Assembly: GCA_003670425.1 (NCBI GenBank)
Contig: QWRL01000030.1
Location: forward strand, 2,637-17,107
Length of the DNA: 14,471 bases
Reading direction: 5' to 3'
DNA from: Chloroflexota bacterium
Lineage (GTDB): Bacteria; Chloroflexota; Anaerolineae; Anaerolineales; UBA11657
Position numbers and translations under genes: made by a program. Positions 13,026-14,471 of the stretch are shown piece by piece; positions within the stretch are counted from its first letter, which is position 1; each line of letters begins with the position of its first letter. Under the pieces are notes generated by a model. The model ran no database searches, had not been told where the DNA came from, and saw nothing but the letters and a program-made list of their open reading frames with translations.

Positions 13026-14407
13026 TCGAAGTAGCGTTCCCGCTCCCAACTCGTTACCACTTGATCGAACTTCTTTTGCTCAGTGCGAAAGAAGTGCAGA
13101 TAGTGGGCAACAACATCAGCACCAAAAGCTTCGCGCAGCATGGCACTCTGCTCCAGCTCGCCGATGGCATCACGCAAGTTGGCGGGCACTTTGGGAAGGT
13201 TGGCGGCGCTGTAGACATCGCCTTCGAAGATGGGCGGCGGCTCAATTTTATTTTTGATGCCATCGATGCCGGCAGCAATGGTGGCCGCAAACGCCAGGTA
13301 TGGGTTGGCATCCGCGCCGGGAATGCGCGACTCGATGCGCAAGGAGTTGCCATGCCCCACCACGCGAAAGCCCGAGGTGCGGTTGTCGTAACTCCACGCG
13401 ATGTTGGTGGGCGCCCATGATTGAAACTGGTAGCGTTTGTAAGAGCTGGGGTACGGCGCATAGAACACAGATAGCGCGCGCGCGTGCTGCATCCAGCCGC
13501 CCAGGAACCAGCGGAACTCGTCAGAGACTTCGAGCGGCCCCATTTTGCGCGGCCCCGGAAAGAGCGCGCGTTTGCCGGCCTTGTCCCAAAGGCTCATGTG
13601 CAGATGCATACTGGAGCCGGCGAGGTCGGCGCGCCACTTGGCCATAAAGGTCACCGCCAACCCTACTTGCATTGCAATCTCTTTTGCAGCCTGCTTGTAT
13701 ACGGCGTGCCGGTCCGCAGTTTCTAGCACCTCGGCGTAGCGCATGTTCACTTCATGCTGGCCTGGTCCCCACTCGCCCTTGCTGGACTCCACCGGCATGC
13801 CACTGCGCTCCAAGTGCTCACGGATCACAGAGTGCAGCACTTCCTCTTTGGTACCCTGCAGCATGTGGTAATCCTCGATGTACCAGCCGAAAGGCACGAG
13901 GTTGTCAAAGTTTTTTTCTTTTGCAGATTCATAGGTTTCTTTAAAGACGTAGTGTTCCACTTCTGACGCGCCCATGGCCATGAACCCCATTTCGTCCAAG
14001 CGCGCAATTTGCCTGCGCAGCATGCCGCGCGGGGACACACGCACCGGCTCGTGGCCCGGCTCCGTTTCCACATCGCAAATCACCATGGCGGATTTCTCAA
14101 GCCAGGTCACCAGCCGCAGCGAATTCAGGTCCGGCACGCAATGAAAGTCGCCGTAGCCTTTCTCCCAATTGGCATACTTGTAGCCTTCCACAACCTCCAT
14201 TTCCATGTCGACGGTCAGCAGGTAGTTGCACGCGTGCATGCCGTGGGCCGCAACGCTTTCCATAAAAAACTTGGCTGGTACGCGCTTGCCCATGAAGCGC
14301 CCATAAAGGTCCGGAAACACAACCAGAACCGTCGTAACTTCGCCACTGGCAGCCTTCTGCCCCAATTCAGCAAGCGTGAGCATGCCTTCAACAGTCTTAT
14401 TTACCAT
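13016..14407 (-). CDS. Glutamine synthetase family protein, PuuA-like (gamma-glutamyl-amine ligase candidate)
   Basis: 463 residues with the beta-Grasp N-terminal part (about 20-115, with FPDLYGRFMGKRV and YGDFHCVPDLNSLR) and a complete GS catalytic domain. Metal and substrate residues fit type I glutamine synthetase: Glu149-x-Glu151, Glu219 in GPGQHE, His268-x-His270 in GSSMHLHMSL, Arg348, Arg357, Glu359 and Arg361 in the RIESRIPGADANPYL segment. The adenylylated-tyrosine motif NLYDLP is not seen. Sequence style and length fit PuuA-like enzymes, which join glutamate to putrescine or other amines with ATP; gamma-glutamylmethylamide synthetase (GmaS) is another candidate given the amine-demethylation neighbours. 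Housekeeping ammonia assimilation is less likely but not excluded. The start is fixed by AGGAG 7 nt upstream. It runs towards the six-gene run and is a separate transcript, with its promoter probably beyond or near the right edge. Confidence 0.92.
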   Translation of the reverse strand: MVNKTVEGMLTLAELGQKAASGEVTTVLVVFPDLYGRFMGKRVPAKFFMESVAAHGMHACNYLLTVDMEMEVVEGYKYANWEKGYGDFHCVPDLNSLRLVTWLEKSAMVICDVETEPGHEPVRVSPRGMLRRQIARLDEMGFMAMGASEVEHYVFKETYESAKEKNFDNLVPFGWYIEDYHMLQGTKEEVLHSVIREHLERSGMPVESSKGEWGPGQHEVNMRYAEVLETADRHAVYKQAAKEIAMQVGLAVTFMAKWRADLAGSSMHLHMSLWDKAGKRALFPGPRKMGPLEVSDEFRWFLGGWMQHARALSVFYAPYPSSYKRYQFQSWAPTNIAWSYDNRTSGFRVVGHGNSLRIESRIPGADANPYLAFAATIAAGIDGIKNKIEPPPIFEGDVYSAANLPKVPANLRDAIGELEQSAMLREAFGADVVAHYLHFFRTEQKKFDQVVTSWERERYFERA

Positions 14408-14414
14408 AACAATT

Positions 14415-14419
14415 CTCCT
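14415..14419 (-). promoter_or_regulatory. Ribosome binding site of the glutamine synthetase homologue
   Basis: On the minus strand AGGAG lies 7 nt before the ATG at 14407 and confirms the start. In the remaining 52 bases to the right edge I see no convincing -35/-10 pair. Confidence 0.85.
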
Positions 14420-14471
14420 GAATTACCAAACCTGACGCACATTACAGAGTGTGGCCCAAGCACCAGCCAGC

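Noticed and set aside
1..14471. CRISPR array, tRNA/rRNA, insertion sequence, phage or toxin-antitoxin genes
   Set aside because: No regularly spaced direct repeats, RNA gene signatures, transposase or integrase motifs, or small paired genes were seen on either strand.

Overview
This is a GC-rich bacterial segment, almost fully coding, with 11 genes: 10 complete and one cut by the left edge. Most starts have a Shine-Dalgarno sequence. There are no rRNA, tRNA, CRISPR, phage or insertion-sequence features, so the lineage cannot be fixed from sequence alone. The content (MttB-family methyltransferase, sarcosine-oxidase-like flavoenzyme, tungsten-type aldehyde oxidoreductase, enolase-superfamily enzyme, PuuA-like glutamine synthetase) suggests a heterotroph that degrades amines, betaines and amides. 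SAR202-like Chloroflexota or an alphaproteobacterium are possibilities, held with low confidence.

Layout. On the left, two genes run on the minus strand from a divergent promoter region at about 1509-1546: a P1-family (DmpA/BapA) self-processing aminopeptidase, then a DinB-fold protein that leaves the window. Rightward from the same 38 bp comes a creatininase-family protein with an apparent degenerate duplicate domain at its N-terminus, then an S9 peptidase. A 156 bp gap rich in inverted repeats follows. Then comes a tight run of six genes, 4773-12888, with gaps of 9-39 bp: iron-type alcohol dehydrogenase, zinc alcohol dehydrogenase, DAO-family FAD oxidoreductase, pyrrolysine-free MttB-family methyltransferase, aldehyde:ferredoxin oxidoreductase, and a mandelate-racemase-subgroup enolase-superfamily enzyme. 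A PuuA-like glutamine synthetase converges on this run from the right edge.

How the genes may work together (inference). The six-gene run looks like one catabolic operon. MttB and the DAO enzyme could remove methyl groups from a quaternary or N-methylated amine. The two alcohol dehydrogenases and the aldehyde oxidoreductase could take a carbon fragment from alcohol to aldehyde to acid. The enolase-superfamily enzyme could dehydrate or epimerise an acid intermediate. The glutamine synthetase homologue could gamma-glutamylate a released amine. The three hydrolases on the left could open amides or small peptides. No transporter, regulator, corrinoid protein, ferredoxin or pterin-cofactor gene lies in the window, so the substrate is unknown. 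The most unusual single items are the two-domain creatininase homologue with an altered metal-site residue, the pyrrolysine-free MttB with no corrinoid partner beside a tungsten-type oxidoreductase, and the Lys-x-Arg active site of the enolase-superfamily protein.
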